Shown here in pieces: positions 36,001 through 46,102 of a DNA stretch of 64,000 bases (the first letter of the stretch is position 1; every line of letters begins with the position of its first letter). A program made the translations under genes and the position numbers. The DNA is from Sebastes aleutianus (lineage: Eukaryota; Chordata; Actinopteri; Perciformes; Sebastidae), in assembly GCA_916700875.1 (NCBI GenBank), contig CAKAKS010000004.1, positions 15,672,444 through 15,736,443 on the forward strand. Reading direction: 5' to 3'. Under the pieces are notes generated by a model. The model worked only from the letters and a program-made list of their open reading frames with translations. It was not told the DNA's origin and did no database searches.

Positions 36001-39000
36001 CAATCCTTAGTTTTTCTAATTTAGCTGAGCCCGCTAAAACCTCAGAAAGATCGAATAGAGGCCTGGCTAAATTGCAAATTGCATTAACGCGTTATTGCGT
36101 TAACTTTGACAGCCCTAATAAAAAGATACATTGTCAAGATCAACCTAAGTACCACAGGTACATGTGAAACCCACCTTGAGGTGCTCCTGCTGGGCCAGGT
36201 GGCTGCTGTGGTGGGCCCTGGATCCTGCTGCCTGGGCTTCACAGCTCTTCTCCTGGTGTCTAAAGTGCTGCTGCTGTTGTTGCTGCTGGATCTGCTGCTG
36301 TAGATGCTGCTGGTGTCTGGAGTGGGAGCTCTGCTGCTGCTGCTGTAACTGCTGCTGCTGCTGCTGTTGGTGTTGTTGATGCTGCGTCTGTGTCTGCTGT
36401 TGATGTGTTTGCTGTTGGTGCTGTTGGGGATGAGACTGTTGGTGTTGCGTTGGCTGTTGATGCTGCTGTGATTGTTGGTGCGACTGTTGTTGATGCTGCT
36501 GCGACTGCTGCTGCTGCTGTGTGTGCTGTTGATGCTGCGTCTGTTGTTGTTGATGCGAGTGCTGCTGCTGCTGAACTCCAGACTTCTCCAGGTGGTGCTG
36601 CTTCTGTTGCAGGCCAGCAGGTGAACCAGTCTGACTGCCTCTGACAAGCCCCCGCTTCTTCTGCACATGCTGCTGCTGCTGCTGCTGCTGCTGTTGCTGC
36701 TCTTGCTGCTGCTGAAGCGCCCTCTGGTGTAGCGAGTGGCGCTGTGCGGGGTCAGGCTGTGTCAGGTGGTGTTGCAGATGGTACAGATGGTGTCTCTGTT
36801 GCTCTTGCTGCTGCTGTTTCATGTAAAGGTTTCCTCCCAGGTGCTGGCCAGGCTGGGTTGCGGCGTGCTGGGGATGACCCTGGGGCAGATGGAGTACACC
36901 TGGCTGGTTTAAATCAGGAGGTCCTTGAGGAGGGCAGTGGCCGTCCGGGGGCCGAACTACCGGGCTCATGAAAGAGTTCGTGGAGAAGAGCGGGCCTCCG
37001 CTATCTGAATTAATCCTCGTCATGACAGCCGAGGACGTGGGGGGCAGCTGTCCCACCATCATCTGGCTGTGGTCTGGCGCTTTCACGTCCATATGGCTGG
37101 CTGATGGAGGGCAAGGCTTGGGCCGCTTCCCGGTGTTTAGCATCACCTCCTCCTGGGCCTGCCGCTTGGAGATGATCTTCGCTTGTCGCTCGCCTACCCC
37201 GACTCCAGCCTGAGCCCTCATTAGCGCAGTCTTTAAGGGGGTGTACTCGTTCAGTTGGGCTGCACCTGAGCAGGGCGAGAGGGCGTTGTTTGGCGGTTGG
37301 GATATGTGGGCTGACGTCCCTACAGGTGAGGGGACCGAGCCCTGTTGGCTGGCGAGACTGGGAGAGCCGGGGTAGGGTTGCTGACTGGAGCTGGGCCGGA
37401 TCAGGTTGTTGACGCTGAGGCTAGCCACGGTGCCGCTCTGAGACTGGACCTGGGGGAGAGACTGGGACTGGGAGTACGAGATGTTTTGTGGATGTCTGCT
37501 TGCACTGGGCCCCTCCCCTGTCTGTCCTCTGACCGATACCTGGACAGCAGGTTTAACCGTTACTGTGTCCATGGGTTTAGTCACTTTGGCCTGCTGTCCA
37601 GTTGAGCCCCTTTCTTTACTGTTTGACACCGCTGGGTTCTTTGGGGGCTCCCATGTGGCGTTTGTCGGAGCAGTGTTCCCCGAGCAGCTTCCACTCCGCC
37701 TCCCTGGACTGTCCTGTTCTAGCATGGCCAAGGCCAGCATTTCTGCCTGCTCGGAGGTGAATGTAAATGTTCCAAAGGAGCCAGATGACGCACTAATAGT
37801 GTGGCCCTGTGGAAGCATGGATGCCACAGAGAACCCTCGGCCTCCCCCAGCCCCTGAAGACATGGGAGAATCTGTCTGCCTGCTAGATGTCATAGGGTGC
37901 TCTATAGTTTGATCGTCAAGGTTGGTGTACACCTGTTGAGATAGGGCAAAATCCTTTCTGCCAGAAGTCGCTGCCACTAAGCCGTCTTTCTCTGCTGCCG
38001 TGGAGTGTCTCTCTACCTGAGCCTCCCTGTCTCTTCTAGAGGGTTGGGGTGGTTTGACTTCTGCGGGATGGCAAGGGGAAGGGTTGGGCATATTTACGTC
38101 AGTCTGCTGTGTTGGCGCTCTACTGGTAGTGACCCTTTTCCTAAACTCTGAGCTTGTTGTGGGGGCTGTAACGGAGCTGTGGGCTGCAGAAAAAGTCGCC
38201 GCAGGTGATGAGAGCGCCACGGTTGTGGACACCAAGGGTAAAGTGACGGGCTGAGGTTTATTACAGGGCAGAGGATCTTGGGTATTAGATACCTGGGGAC
38301 GACATACTGAAGTTGGTTGGGTAGGCGGATTTAAAGATACTGGTGCAGTTGTTGGGATACTGTTGGTGCAGACTGGAGTCAGGCATGCAGCAGAAACAGT
38401 GGTGGAAGTGTACAGCGTCTCGGTGGCACCTGCAGAGCTGACCACAGATTTGCTCTGTTTAGAAACAGTAGTGGTGGCAGCTGACTTATTTTGTGTTGAG
38501 CTAGTTGCTGAACTAGTGGTTGGCTGTTTAACTTCTGGAGCTGGGAGTTTGGTTACAGTTGAGTTGTTGCCAGAAACTGGTTTACTCTCAATGGCCACAG
38601 CTGCACTGACTGCTGGCTTGGCCGATGTGGCATTGACAGGTGTAACTGCAGGTGCCATACTACTAGTGTTAGTATGACTGACATCAGTCTGAGTTGCACT
38701 GACAGAGCTTTTGCTCTGAGGTTGGTGTTGACTAAATACAGTTGACTCACTCGATGAACTACACACAATCATTATCTGAGTGTTTTGTGTGGAGGTGACA
38801 TTCCCTACAGCTTCACTACAATGTGTAGTCGTGACAGCTGTGGTACAAGTGGGGGAAATGTCTGTGACTTTTACAGTGGAGGACTGTAAAACTGGAGATA
38901 CTGAAACCTGAACTGTCTGATTTTCTCCTGCAGCAACTGCTGGCTTGGCTGAAACAGCAACAGCAGGCGGTGCCTGACTGAGCTCTTTTTTCTTGGCTGG

Positions 39001-41831
39001 TTTAGTCCTTTTAGCTGTTGCCCTCTTTGCATTCAAAGTTGTACGAAGCCTCTTTGCTGGAGTCTTAGAGGCATTGACCACCAGCCCTGATTTGACTGCG
39101 TTCAAACAAGGGACCTGTAGCTGCCGGACAGGTAGAGCAAGTGCGGCTCCAGGGACGGATGCTGGAGCAGGAGGCTGCTTCTGCTGGACTACTAATGATG
39201 GAGCAGCTGGAGGCTGACCGTTGTTCTGGCTAGAAATGGTAAGTGGAAGGCCCTGAGAGATGCTCTGATTGAGACTGCTGAGTGCACCTAAACTGTTGAG
39301 GGCCACATTAGTAGTTGGTTCCTCTGTGGTTGTGGGCTGGACCAGCTGGAGCGTACTCTGGCCGGCCTTGGAGCTGGATTTGTCAGAAGTCTTCATGGGC
39401 TGCAGGGCAAACACCTGGCCGTTCACAGTGATAGTCTGTGGGGTTGTAGGAACCGTTGGGGAGGAGGAGGCCTGAGTGACCTGAAGTTGATGGTTAATTT
39501 GAGGCTGAACAGGGCGTGGGAGAATGTGCACCAGTTGCTTTCCCCCAACACTCTGCAAGGACGTGGCAGATGTTGAGATGCTGGTTGTGGGTATTTGAGT
39601 GGACACAACAGGTACTGCAGTGGGCACAGCAGCCGGCACCATGCCAACCTGAGGATTCTGAGGGGCAGGTGCAACCTGATTGGGTGCCTGGATTATTACA
39701 ATATGCTGACACGGTGTCTGATTGGTTATTTCCTCCCGTACAACTGACTGGGTTGGGCAAGAACTGGCCTGCTGCAGGATGACCACACTTGGGTTGTTAG
39801 TGTTCTGTGGTGCTGTTACACCTGAGGCTGTCGTTCCAGACGGGTTGACCTGCAGCACCTGCATGGTCTGCAGGAGGGGCAGCACAGTGGCCTGTGGCTG
39901 GGGCACCAGGGCTGGCTGAGGTATGAGGGCTGTCGGAGGATGTGGAATCAATGACGCTGGTTGAAGTACAGCAGGCTGGGGTTGCGACGGCACGACAGCA
40001 GGGTGGGCAACCACACCTGTCTGGGGTACGATGGCTGACTGGGATAGAACAGCACACTGTGCTTGGGGGGCTAGAACAGGCTGAGGCTGTGCCTGGTTCA
40101 GGATTGCTGTCCGTAGCTGGGGTGGTCTCTGAAAGGGCTGCGCTTGAATGTGGGCTGTAATGGGTGCTTGCTGTACAGGCACATGTGGTTGCATCTGTAT
40201 TTGAATGGGCTGAACAGAAGGTTTGTTGCCCATCGGACACACAGTCACCTGCTGGACAGTCTGGGTGGTGTTGATGACCTCTGGGGCGGGGACACTCTGG
40301 CAGACTGGCTGCACTGTGTTCCCCGCCATCTGCAGCGTTGTCCAGGTAGTCTGTGTGCTGCCTGCCGCCCCAGCCCTAAGAAGGGCTTGGCTGTTTGGGA
40401 TAGCAGTGTAACTTATAGTCCTCATGGCAGAGTCCTGTGTGACCCAAGAGCAAACCTCTGAGGCTGCTGCTCTGGTTGCGGCTATAGCCTGTGTAAGCGT
40501 GGTGAGATTGGCCACAGGCTGAGCAAGGCTCTCAGTGGGAAGCTGTGAGGCTGAAGTGGCTGCTATGGTGAGGGTCGGGGCTGGGGCGGCAGGCTGCGGT
40601 TGTTGGGCCAAAGCTGTGGCGGATGCAGGGATCTGGAGGGTGATGTAAGACACAGAGGGTGGCAGAGCGGGGGCTGCAGCCGGCATATCGACCAAACACT
40701 GCTCTATCATTCTCAGGCCTGGTGTAGACTGGATGGCGGTGGACACAGGGAGAAGTGCAGGGGTGGAAGAAGAGGTATTAACTTGCAGCAGAGTTCCATT
40801 AACCCTCAACCTGGCACCGACCTCAGAAGGTGACTGAAGAATTAATGTTTCAGAAGGCTGTTTTGCTGGGTTCTTCTCCTTCCCTGCCGGGCACTTTACT
40901 TTGCCATTAGAATAGACAATGATCCCCTTTGGGAGTTGGTGAGTGGGGTTCACTTTTCCCACCTTGGCGCAACGCTGTTTCCCCTTCCAGTGGATTGTGG
41001 GGTCTTCTAAAATGTCAATATCATGGGCTTTGAGGAGCTCGATGTAGTGAGCACTCTCCCTCCTCAACTCCTCCATCTGACGCCGCAGCCGACGGATCTC
41101 CTCCGCTGCACAGAGACGAAGCACACATATTATCAATCAAGTGTACTTAGTCGGACGTAAGTATAATTAAACTATGAGATAATCTAGGTGTGCACTACTG
41201 CAAAAACGATGTGTGAGGTGTACAATTGTTAAACTTTACCTTGGACTTTATCTCCTCCTTCCAGAAGCAACGTGTCATTTCGTTTCTTCATTTCAGTGAT
41301 GTAGCGAAAGGCCTGGTCCAAGATCATGTTCTTACTCTATAGATTAGGGTATAAAGGTTTAATATTAAAAAAAATAAGACACTGTACAGACACTAATTTG
41401 ACCATATAACATGTTACTGATTAGGCTAAACAGTAATGCCAGCTTACCTGTTTAAGTGCCTGGGAACAGGGCAGAAGACTACCAATGCGGTTAATCCCAG
41501 CATTAATCTTCTCTTTTCTGTGTCTCTCAACTATATATAGAGAAGAGAGTCAACTTTAATGTCCAGTCACATTTATAGTGAATACTACTACAACAAATGT
41601 ATGTTTACCAAGCAGCAAGGTTTGAACAGAAGCATAATAGGAGATATTATTTTACCTGCATTGTGAGATTCTTTGTTTTTCTTCTTTCTGCAAAAAAAAA
41701 AAATGTTTATTACAACTATGCACATATATAAGTGCCTCTGATTGATAATTTGGTTAAAGCAAGCAGATTATGTCAAACCATCCTTACTTGGGACTACGAC
41801 CAGGTGTCTGAGTTTCAGTCATCTCTGGCAT
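33059..41831 (-). CDS. usf3: Upstream transcription factor family member 3 (bHLH)
   Basis: Very large nuclear bHLH protein (formerly KIAA2018), 2315 aa; human about 2245 aa. Exons in transcript order: 41831-41788, 41687-41656, 41530-41448, 41336-41240, 41105-36175, 34819-33059, all GT-AG. It starts MPEMTETQTPGR, as in mammals. The basic region is HNAVERHRKEKIN (residues 23-35), with two helices to about residue 75 and then a leucine/charged coiled segment (EEIRRLRRQMEELRRE). Conserved blocks include DDPTIHWKG-like EDPTIHWKG, TQTTWTTLQMAGNT, KQLVHILPRP, VSSYSAEALIGK, QNFGFPFIPEGGMNPP and the C-terminus NRPAHNISHILGHDGSSAV. A His/Gln-rich tract lies near the end of exon 5. Target genes are not known from sequence. 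The basic region keeps His23 and Glu27 (E-box reading), but Lys31 stands where USF1/2 have Arg. Confidence 0.96.
35463..36117. mobile_element. TIR element in the last usf3 intron
   Basis: Ends TAGGGTTGTCAATCAATTAA (35463) and GTTAACTTTGACAGCCCTA (36117) are imperfect inverted repeats flanked by TA. Next to them are AATCGCAAATTAATCGC and CATTAACGCGTTATTGCG, a motif set common in teleost non-autonomous DNA elements. No open reading frame of a transposase. The interior contains GAGGTCAGAGGTCAAGGGAC. Confidence 0.65.
36260..36830 (-). repeat. usf3: CAG/CAA-rich coding tract of usf3 (Gln/His-rich)
   Basis: The tract lies inside exon 5 and in frame. It encodes long runs of Gln broken by His, Thr and Ser, including an 11-Gln run near 36670-36700 and QQQQQLQQQQQ near 36330-36370. 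Mammalian USF3 also has a Gln run at this place followed by RERHHLYQMQHH-like sequence (here RHHLYHLQHH), so the position is homologous while the length is expanded. On the plus strand the same DNA yields cysteine- and leucine-rich frames without meaning. Confidence 0.85.
41240..41831 (-). other. usf3: usf3 bHLH exon cluster
   Basis: Four small exons encode the DNA-binding and dimerisation region. 41831-41788 carries the ATG. The 32-base exon 41687-41656 encodes the Lys-rich start of the basic region. 41530-41448 covers the rest of the basic region, helix 1 and the loop. 41336-41240 covers helix 2. The 32-base exon is the one copied eight times in the upstream array. Confidence 0.9.
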
Positions 41832-41910
41832 TCTTGTCCTAACAGTTGCCTGTTTGATAATAAGGTACCATTTAACAGCTGGACCTTAAATCCCTTCTGT
41901 GCCCGTCCTG

Positions 41911-42270
41911 CAATGAACACATAAAAACACACAAGAGTATGCATGTTAAATAAGCATGATGACACCAGACAACTGTATAACACCATAGAAAAATACATTG
42001 AGATGCAATTATCCAGCAGTAATGTTGTAGATATGAACACATAAAAACACCAGTGACACAGAGTATGCATTTTAAACAAGCATGATGACACCAGACAACT
42101 GTATAACACCAAAGTATAATCATTCAGATGCAATTATCTATCAGTAATGTTGTAGATATGAACACATAAAAACACCAGTGACACAGAGTATGCATTTTAA
42201 ACAAGCATGATGACACCAGACAACTGCATAACACCAAAAAAAAATGCATTAAGATGCAATAATCCAGCAG
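41911..42270. repeat. Three-copy tandem repeat, period about 120-125 bp
   Basis: Units begin at 41913, 42033 and 42158 with ATGAACACATAAAAACAC and share AAGCATGATGACACCAGACA. Each ends in a segment (GATGCAATTATCCAGCAGTA) also found in the adjacent 145-bp array, so both arrays grew from common material. On the minus strand the first unit begins with the pyrimidine-rich TGTGTTTTTATGTGTTCATT that precedes a good acceptor (TTGCAG, 41913-41908) for the usf3 ATG exon. Confidence 0.85.
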
Positions 42271-43480
42271 TAATGTTGGATTTAAAAGACCTTGTTAAGC
42301 AACACTGAACCTCTAATGTTACTACAACTAGATGCTAACAAACTGGATTATTTTACCTGCATTGTGAGATTCTTTGTTTTTCTTCTTTCTGCAATTAAGA
42401 TGCAATAACCTAGCAGTAATGTTTTAGATATATGAGTCAAAAGACCTTGTTAAACTGCACTGAGCTTCTACAACTAGATGCAAACAAGCTGGATTATTTT
42501 ACCTGCATTGTGAGATTCTTTGTTTTTGTTCTTTCTGCAATTAAAATGTAATAATCCAGCAGTAATGTTGGATTTAAAAGACCTTGTTAAGCAACACTGA
42601 ACCTCTAATGTTACTACAGCTAGATGCTAACAAACTGGATTATTTACCTGCATTGTGAGATTCTTTGCTTTTCTTCTTTCTGCATTAAAATGCAATAATC
42701 CAGCAGTAATGTTGGATTTAAAAGACCTTGTTAAGCAACACTGAACCTCTAATGTTACTACAACTAGATGCTAACAAGCTGGATTATTTTACCTGCATTG
42801 TGAGATTCTTTGTTTTTCTTCTTTCTGCAATTAAGATGCATTATCTAGCAGTAATGTTTTAGATATGAGTCAAAAGACCTTGTTAAAATACACTGAGCTT
42901 CTGCAACTAGATGCTAACAAGCTGGATTATTTTACCTGCATTGTGACACTTTGTTTTTCCTCTTTCTGCAATTAAAATGTTATAATCCAGCAGTAATGTT
43001 GGATTTAAAAGACCTTGTTAAGCAACACTGAACCTCTAATGTTACTACAACTAGATGCTAACAAGCTGGATTATTTTACCTGCATTGTGACACTTTGTTT
43101 TTCCTCTTTCTGCAATTAAAATGTTATAATCCAGCAGTAATGTTGGATTTAATAGACCTTGTTAAGCAACACTGAACCTCTAATGTTACTACAACTAGAT
43201 GGATTATTTTACCTGCTTTGTGAGATTCTTTGTTTTTGTTCTTTCTGCATTAAAATGCAATAATCCAGCAGTAATGTTGGATTTAAAAGACCTTGTTAAA
43301 CTGCACTGAGCTTCTACAACTAGATGCTAACAAGCTGGATTATTTACCTGCATTGTGAGATGCTTTGTTTTTCTTCTTTCTGCATTAAAATGCAATAATC
43401 CAGCAGTAATGTTGGATTTAAAAGACCTTGTTAAACTGCACTGAGCTTCTACAACTAGATGCTAACCAGCTGGTGTTGAT
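42245..43480 (-). repeat. usf3: Eight-copy tandem array carrying usf3 exon-2 pseudo-exons
   Basis: Unit of about 133-146 bp repeated eight times. Each unit contains a copy of the 32-base coding exon 2 of usf3 with its acceptor (GCAG) and donor (GTAAA) on the minus strand: 42357-42388, 42503-42534, 42648-42679, 42793-42824, 42936-42965, 43080-43109, 43213-43244 and 43348-43379. Copies one and four are identical to the real exon; copies five and six are two bases shorter. The rest of the unit (CCAGCAGTAATGTTGGATTT, then CTACAACTAGATGCTAACAA) is not found around the real exon. The array lies upstream of the ATG exon, so any inclusion would affect the 5' leader only. Confidence 0.85.
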
Positions 43481-43654
43481 TAACCTAAGCTTTACAGATG
43501 ACCTAAACTCATCTACCTGCATATTACAGCTTCATTACAGCATCTTTAAACCAACAGCACACATAGTTGTGAGTCCTGGTTGACAGCAAGCAGATTATTA
43601 TCACTCAACCAACAAGACACTAGCAGCCTGGGCAATTACAGTACCTCTTCAGCT

Positions 43655-43688
43655 AGCTCTCTGTTAGCTCACAGGCTAACAGAGAGCT
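43655..43688. repeat. 14-base perfect inverted repeat in usf3 5' region
   Basis: AGCTCTCTGTTAGC and GCTAACAGAGAGCT are separated by TCACAG. This could form a hairpin in the usf3 first exon or promoter region. Confidence 0.8.
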
Positions 43689-43689
43689 C

Positions 43690-44000
43690 ACTTTACCGTC
43701 TCCGACATCATTATTAAGCAAATTAAAGGCGGATTTCTTCTCGTTCCTGCTGATAAAAGCCTGTTATTGGATAATAGTGTCCACTAACCTCTAGTCTCAG
43801 CATGTTTGGAGGCTGTCTGCTGAGAGATCTGTGAGGTTTGGAGGCTAACAGTTGGCTAGCAGAAGCAACTCAACTCATTTCTCAAAACAATCTGGATACA
43901 CCTAACATTGTGCTGGAGAGGGGGCGGGCTCTAGGGGAGCTGACAGCCAATGGCATTCGAGATGTGGGACGTGTTAGCCAATCACGACGCGGTATACAGA
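43690..44000 (-). promoter_or_regulatory. usf3: Probable usf3 promoter and leader exon
   Basis: A TATA-less region with a GC box (GGGGCGGG, 43921-43928) and two CCAAT boxes (43947-43951 and 43978-43982), a common arrangement of NF-Y/Sp1-driven housekeeping promoters. Minus-strand splice donors suitable for a leader exon are seen at 43798 (AGAG then GTTAGT) and 43696 (GACG then GTAAAG). Which one is used cannot be decided from sequence. Confidence 0.45.
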
Positions 44001-44054
44001 GAACGCACCTAAGACATGTATGTGTGCATTTATTAATGTTTTTAGATTAATTTT

Positions 44055-44690
44055 AGATATAGATAGATAGTAACTTTATTGATCCTGAGGGAAATTCAGA
44101 TTTTCAGCATCACAGTTCCATAGTGCAAAAATATGTTAGTAAAAAAGTTAGTAGTGCATTATTATCTAGTGTCTTTATCCTAAAGATTGTGGGAGATTTT
44201 GACTAAGGGATGTTTTGTGCTACTGTTGATGTCCTGGTTTCCTTTTCAAATCAACTTTTTTAAAGGAATTTCCCTAAATTGAGAAATGTCATAAGTGATC
44301 TGGCTATAATCAGATGTTCTTACCTGTATTTCATGGTCACAGTTCTTCAAAAATGTGTGATATTACCTCCTTTTCAGTCTCTCATAAGTTATTATAATAA
44401 TAATATAATAATAAATGTATTTATATAGATAGATAGATAGATAGATAGTAACTTCATTGATCCCGCGGAAATTCAAGTTTACAGCACCACAGTTCCATAG
44501 TGCAAATACATGTTAGTAAAAAGGCAGTAAAAAAGTTAGTAATGCAAAGTACAAAACAATATACCAGATATAAAAATACAAGGAGATGAAGAAAAACTGT
44601 TAAAAGTGAATATAGTGCAGGGTAACAGCTGTGATACACGACTAATAAAATAGTACAGAAGTGCACTGTATGCATTATCTGTCCTGCAGA
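44055..44690 (-). repeat. Retroelement ends plus spacer, inverted copy A1
   Basis: On the minus strand two retroelement 3' ends (…GGGATCAATAAAGTTACTATC-type followed by TATC repeats) surround a 250-base spacer (about 44158-44413). The whole arrangement recurs in opposite orientation at 48690-49520. GATA repeats at 44049-44070 and 44424-44450 are the tails. Confidence 0.7.
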
Positions 44691-44805
44691 CCGTCCTCCT
44701 TTGTCCCCCCCCCCCTCCCTAAAGAGGTGTTGTACAGTTTAATTTTGTGCATTTAGCCAATAATTCACAATGTTTATGAAACAGAATAAGACAATTAGCA
44801 AACAC

Positions 44806-46102
44806 ATTTACTGCAAATAGTAATTCCTTTATTTAGACGTTTAAAAAGTCTTACAATATAGAGCTCCAGAAAAGATAAAATTCTTCAAAGAAAGGAAAAA
44901 ACATGCTTATACTACAAGTGGAGAGGACAACTCTCCTTTGCATGCAGAGGGGACAGAGCTTCCTCTGGGTTAAAACACTGTTCCAAGAGACCATACCGAA
45001 ACTTTTCAAACTATCAGCTGAACTTCCAAACTTATCAGAACAACAGAAGCTGACTGAGGCAGGTAGTTTGAGAAGACCAATTCTGAAAGGTGGCTACATA
45101 AGGTGCCAAAGGTGTTTAAGGTAAGATGTCTCAAAACACTTCCATGTGTTTAGAGACACACATCCTTACACACCTTCATTATACTGCTGAAAATAATGCC
45201 CAAATCCAATCCCAACCAGACAATCTGTTGTTTTTCAAACATCCCTCACAGGAAGATGTGGCGCGACCCGTCTCAGAAACACATTCAATACATTATTTAG
45301 TATGTTTCTCTCATTCTTTAATGTTTTCACTCTTAGTAGTAAACCCAGGAGAACCTCTGAACCATTTGCCGTTTCGTTGTAAAAAATAAAAAATAACAGT
45401 TGAAGGGGAATTAAATTAACAGGCTGGAAAATAAAGTTATTTAGAAATGATGAGTGGTGAACACGTCCTCCCACCATCTCAAAACCGTTCAGCCTTCTTT
45501 ACGCCCGAACTGAGGGGATACATTTCTGCTTTTCCCCTCTGGACGTGAAGCTGGTCAGACTCATTTCCCATAAACCCCAAGGTTTGGGTGGTGAGGGAAT
45601 AGAGTTGTGACTGTTCCACGTAACAACTCAAAGCTAACCAGCTGGGACTTGTGTCTGTCAGTGATGGTCTTTCAAACACTTTTACAGCTTCAAACCAACT
45701 GTTTTTCTTTTGCTCAACAGTATAGATATGTCCCCATTAAATTTATAACCGCATAAAAACAACTCAAACACAAACAGTATGATTTTCAAACACCACACCC
45801 TCCCCCTTCACCAAGTCTAAAACTGTCTGAAGTTGGCAACTTTGTCAATCGGAGCACTTTTGAATACTGAGCTTTTTGTCATTTTCAATTATCTGTATGA
45901 GGAAAGGGGAGCAATAAAATATGCAAAAAAATCAAAGGGGACCCCTTTGCAAAATAAATGCAGCATTTTTTGTACTTTAAATTTGTTTTCTCTTTTTAGC
46001 GTCCTTTGAAGAAAGTGTTGAATGTGTCGACCCTGGGGCATTTGTCACAGTTCTGTTTCTGTGGAGGCGGGCACATCTGTGCTCTTTCCAAACGCTGTGC
46101 CC
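44806..46102 (-). other. naa50: naa50 3' UTR
   Basis: About 1.3 kb of A/T-rich sequence from the TAG at 46105-46103 to a canonical minus-strand AATAAA at 44833-44828. Frames within it have no recognisable protein similarity. Confidence 0.6.
44828..44833 (-). terminator. naa50: naa50 poly(A) signal
   Basis: TTTATT on the plus strand, read as AATAAA in the gene's direction. It marks the likely 3' end of naa50 between the retroelement copy A1 and the coding region. Confidence 0.5.

Noticed and set aside
36084..36668. 194-codon Ser/Asn-rich minus-strand frame and plus-strand Cys/Leu-rich frames
   Set aside because: Alternative frames of the CAG/CAA tract in usf3.
37481..40461. Plus-strand frames of 60-143 codons antisense to usf3 exon 5
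   Set aside because: Antisense shadows of a long coding exon; no splice sites, start context or homology.
42245..43480. CRISPR-like look of regularly spaced repeats
   Set aside because: Vertebrate genomic context, repeat units contiguous and ~145 bp with no unique spacers, and homology to a usf3 exon; it is a tandem minisatellite.
45590..45600. GLI-like word TGGGTGGTG in the naa50 3' UTR
   Set aside because: Single imperfect match in a transcribed 3' UTR with no supporting context.
45235..45679. Minus-strand frames downstream of naa50
   Set aside because: They lie in the naa50 3' UTR and have no recognisable domain.
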